Of a stretch of DNA of 8,046 nt, positions 6,152-8,046 are shown in pieces. Position numbers and translations under genes: made by a program. The stretch's first letter is position 1. Each line of letters starts with the position of its first letter. Source of the DNA: Treponema sp. (GTDB lineage Bacteria; Spirochaetota; Spirochaetia; Treponematales; Breznakiellaceae); assembly GCA_031255875.1 (NCBI GenBank), contig JAIRRR010000318.1:1-8046 (forward strand). Direction: 5' to 3'. The notes under the pieces were generated by a model, which saw only the letters and a program-made list of their open reading frames with translations, was not told where the DNA came from and made no database searches.

Positions 6152-7882
6152 TTACATTCGCGGACGAGCGGCCCCGGATTCCATCAGCTCGACAATCTCC
6201 TGCCTGGTTTCGCAGGCCAGGGCTTTTTTCGCCAGCTCTTTGCAGGAAGAAATTTCCGCCCCCCGGATAATCCGCTTTATCCGGGGGATGCTGGCGGCCG
6301 TCATGCTGAATTCGTCAAGGCCCAGCCCCAGCAGCAGCGCCGTCGCGTTTTCGTCCCCGGCAAGCTCCCCGCATATTGCCGCGCCGATCTTCCGCTCGCG
6401 GGCCGCGTCGACGATCATCTTGATAAAGCGCAGCACCGCCGGATGGGCGGGGTGGGCCAGGTAGCCTACCCGCTCGTTCCCCCGGTCCGCAGCCATCGTG
6501 TACTGGATCAGATCGTTGGTCCCGATAGAAAAAAAGTCGGACCGCTTTGCCAGAATGTCCGCAGTCATGGCGGCGGAAGGAATTTCGATCATAGTCCCGG
6601 CCTCGATATCCTCGTCAAAGGGAACCCCGCGTTTCCGGCATTCCGCCTTTGCCTCGTCAAGAAGCCCCCGCGCCTGTTCCAGTTCCTCCACGCCCGAAAC
6701 CATGGGAAACATGATCCGTACTTTCCCGACGGCGCTCGCGCGGAGTATAGCCCTCAGCTGGGTCTTGAAAAGATCGGGCAGGGCAAAGCAAAACCGTATC
6801 GCCCGCCAGCCCAGCAGCGGGTTTTTCTCGGCCACGTGGAATTCCGGATCAACCTTGTCGCCGCCCACATCAATAGTGCGTATCGTCACCGGCCGCCCCC
6901 CCATCGCCCGGATCACCTGGCAGTAGGCAAGGTACTGAGCCTCCTCCTCGGCCGGCTGCCCGGGCGTCAGGAACAGAAACTCCGACCTGTAAAGGCCAAT
7001 CCCCTCGGCACCGCAGCCCAGGGCCCGCTCCGCCTCCTCGGGCAGCCCGATATTCGCCTTCAGCGTAACCCGGCAGCCGTCCAGGGTTTCCGCCGGAAGA
7101 TCCCGGCCCGACAGCAATTCCTTCGCATTCTTTTGGTATTTCTCTCTATCCTTCCCGTATTCGGCAATTTCCTCTTCTCCGGGGCCGATCAGCACTTCCC
7201 CGTTAAGCCCGTTTACAATAAGCCCGTCCCCGCTCTGAATCTCCCGGCTTGCGCCGGAAAGCCCCAGCACTGCGGGAATGCCGAAAGCCCGCGCCAGGAT
7301 CGCCGTGTGCGAGGTGCGGCTCCCCATATCCATAACAATCGCCTTTACCCGCTCCCGCCGCATGGAAAGCACTTCCGAAGGCATAAGATCGCGGGCCACG
7401 AGGATCACGTCCTCGTCCAGTTCCGACAGGGCCGCCTTCCCGATCTTGAGCAGGAAGCGCAGAAGCCGCCGCGACACGTCGCAGACATCCGCCGCCCGCT
7501 CCCGGAGGTACTCGTCGCCCGAAACGTCCAGCTTCCGCGCCAGCTCGCGGGAATAGTCCCATACAATCCATTCAATGTTTTCCAGGCGCGACTCGAGCCG
7601 GGACCTGAGCTTGTCCCGGAAATCCGCGTCCTCCAGCATCATCAGGTGGGCCTCGACAATATCCGCCTGCTCCCCGGACAGCTCCCGCCTGGCCCGGTCC
7701 AGAACCGCCCGGGTCTCCCCGACCGCCTCGTCAAACGCGGCCGCCGCCCGCTTCCACTCGGACTCAGTCCCGCCCTCCTGAATCGCGTAGCGGGGAATCT
7801 CGGGCAAGGCGTCTTCCAGATAAACCAGGGCTTTTCCGATCACGATCCCGGGGGACGCCGGGATACCAGCCAGCTTTTTCAC
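6152..7882 (-). CDS. ptsI: Phosphoenolpyruvate-protein phosphotransferase (PTS Enzyme I)
   Basis: Cytoplasmic Enzyme I, which takes phosphate from phosphoenolpyruvate onto a histidine and passes it to HPr. From GTG 7882 the protein has 576 aa, almost the E. coli length. The phospho-His lies in GSRTSHTAI (H192; usually GGRTSHTxI). The PEP-binding barrel shows RTIDVGGDK, NPLLGWRAIRF, IMFPMVSG, MIEIPSAA, FFSIGTNDLIQYTMAADRGNE and the catalytic Cys in ICGELAGD (C504; often CGEMAGD). GTG 7882 is chosen because VKKLAGIPASPG matches the family start; TTG 7918 would add 12 residues (588 aa). Neither has a clear ribosome binding site, and the frame stays open to the right edge without a stop. No ptsH or EII gene is visible here, so sugar transport or a regulatory PTS cannot be told apart from this window. 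It is the first visible gene of a ptsI-der-rsm22 run. Confidence 0.97.
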   Translation of the reverse strand: MKKLAGIPASPGIVIGKALVYLEDALPEIPRYAIQEGGTESEWKRAAAAFDEAVGETRAVLDRARRELSGEQADIVEAHLMMLEDADFRDKLRSRLESRLENIEWIVWDYSRELARKLDVSGDEYLRERAADVCDVSRRLLRFLLKIGKAALSELDEDVILVARDLMPSEVLSMRRERVKAIVMDMGSRTSHTAILARAFGIPAVLGLSGASREIQSGDGLIVNGLNGEVLIGPGEEEIAEYGKDREKYQKNAKELLSGRDLPAETLDGCRVTLKANIGLPEEAERALGCGAEGIGLYRSEFLFLTPGQPAEEEAQYLAYCQVIRAMGGRPVTIRTIDVGGDKVDPEFHVAEKNPLLGWRAIRFCFALPDLFKTQLRAILRASAVGKVRIMFPMVSGVEELEQARGLLDEAKAECRKRGVPFDEDIEAGTMIEIPSAAMTADILAKRSDFFSIGTNDLIQYTMAADRGNERVGYLAHPAHPAVLRFIKMIVDAARERKIGAAICGELAGDENATALLLGLGLDEFSMTAASIPRIKRIIRGAEISSCKELAKKALACETRQEIVELMESGAARPRM

Positions 7883-7948
7883 CTCATAGAGTTTAACGCA
7901 GTTACCCGCCCGATTCAAGGCATCGTTCCGATCCGGAATTCGGGCGCA

Positions 7949-7975
7949 TCCGGCATCTGCTGCGCAGATGCCGGA
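7949..7975. repeat. Perfect 12-bp-stem hairpin upstream of ptsI
   Basis: TCCGGCATCTGC (7949-7960) pairs with GCAGATGCCGGA (7964-7975) around the loop TGC. It lies about 70 bases upstream of the chosen ptsI start. There is no T tract, so it may be a dispersed palindromic repeat, an mRNA structure in the ptsI leader, or the end of an upstream gene's transcript. A second, weaker inverted repeat (CCGGGGC 7985-7991 with GCCCCGG 8007-8013) follows. I see no gene in 7919-8046. Confidence 0.7.
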
Positions 7976-8046
7976 CCGGGCTATCCGGGGCTCCGCTACC
8001 GCTCCGGCCCCGGCGCCGCGCGCCGTGGCCGCTCCGCGCCCCTCCT

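Noticed and set aside
5625..6464. Plus-strand open frames across der and the end of ptsI
   Set aside because: They are antisense to two unmistakable housekeeping genes and span the gap between them; the products are low-complexity.
1..8046. CRISPR arrays, tRNA or rRNA genes
   Set aside because: No regularly spaced repeats, cloverleaf-type sequences or rRNA-like segments were seen on reading both strands.

Overview
This is a GC-rich bacterial window whose gene content is mostly housekeeping and signalling. It holds a c-di-GMP-type HD-GYP protein, a Trk/Ktr potassium channel subunit, an Rsm22-type methyltransferase, the ribosome-assembly GTPase Der, and PTS Enzyme I. Protein texture and GC content fit a high-GC spirochaete, such as a termite-gut-type Treponema. 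That placement is an impression from sequence style, not a proven assignment.

Layout. On the plus strand, an HD-GYP gene (cut by the left edge, ending at 735) is followed 27 bases later by trkH (763-2208). On the minus strand, reading leftwards from the right end, ptsI (7882-6152), der (6119-4704) and an rsm22-like gene (4726-3254) form a tight probable operon: 32 bases separate ptsI and der, and der and rsm22 overlap by 23 bases. The two sets of genes converge.

The accessory part lies at the convergence point. A 71-bp sequence is present twice, at 2179-2249 and 3207-3277 (69/71 identical, offset exactly 1028). Each copy contains the last 9 codons and stop of trkH plus, on the other strand, the last 7 codons and stop of rsm22. 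The left copy completes trkH and the right copy completes rsm22, so about 1 kb has been inserted at a convergent gene junction with neither gene damaged. The insert is clearly lower in GC than its flanks (28-31 GC per 60 bases in sampled rows, against 38-51 in flanking rows). It carries its own promoter, two overlapping genes of unknown function (77 and 193 aa), and a perfect 15-bp inverted repeat with a 4-base loop. No recombinase is visible. This looks like a small mobile or site-specifically inserted gene cassette and is the most notable thing in the window.

Functional links. The ptsI-der-rsm22 run joins carbon-uptake phosphorelay signalling to two ribosome-assembly functions. HD-GYP and trkH are close enough to be co-transcribed, but a functional link between them is only inferred. 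The last 128 bases at the right edge contain a 12-bp-stem hairpin upstream of ptsI and no recognisable gene.
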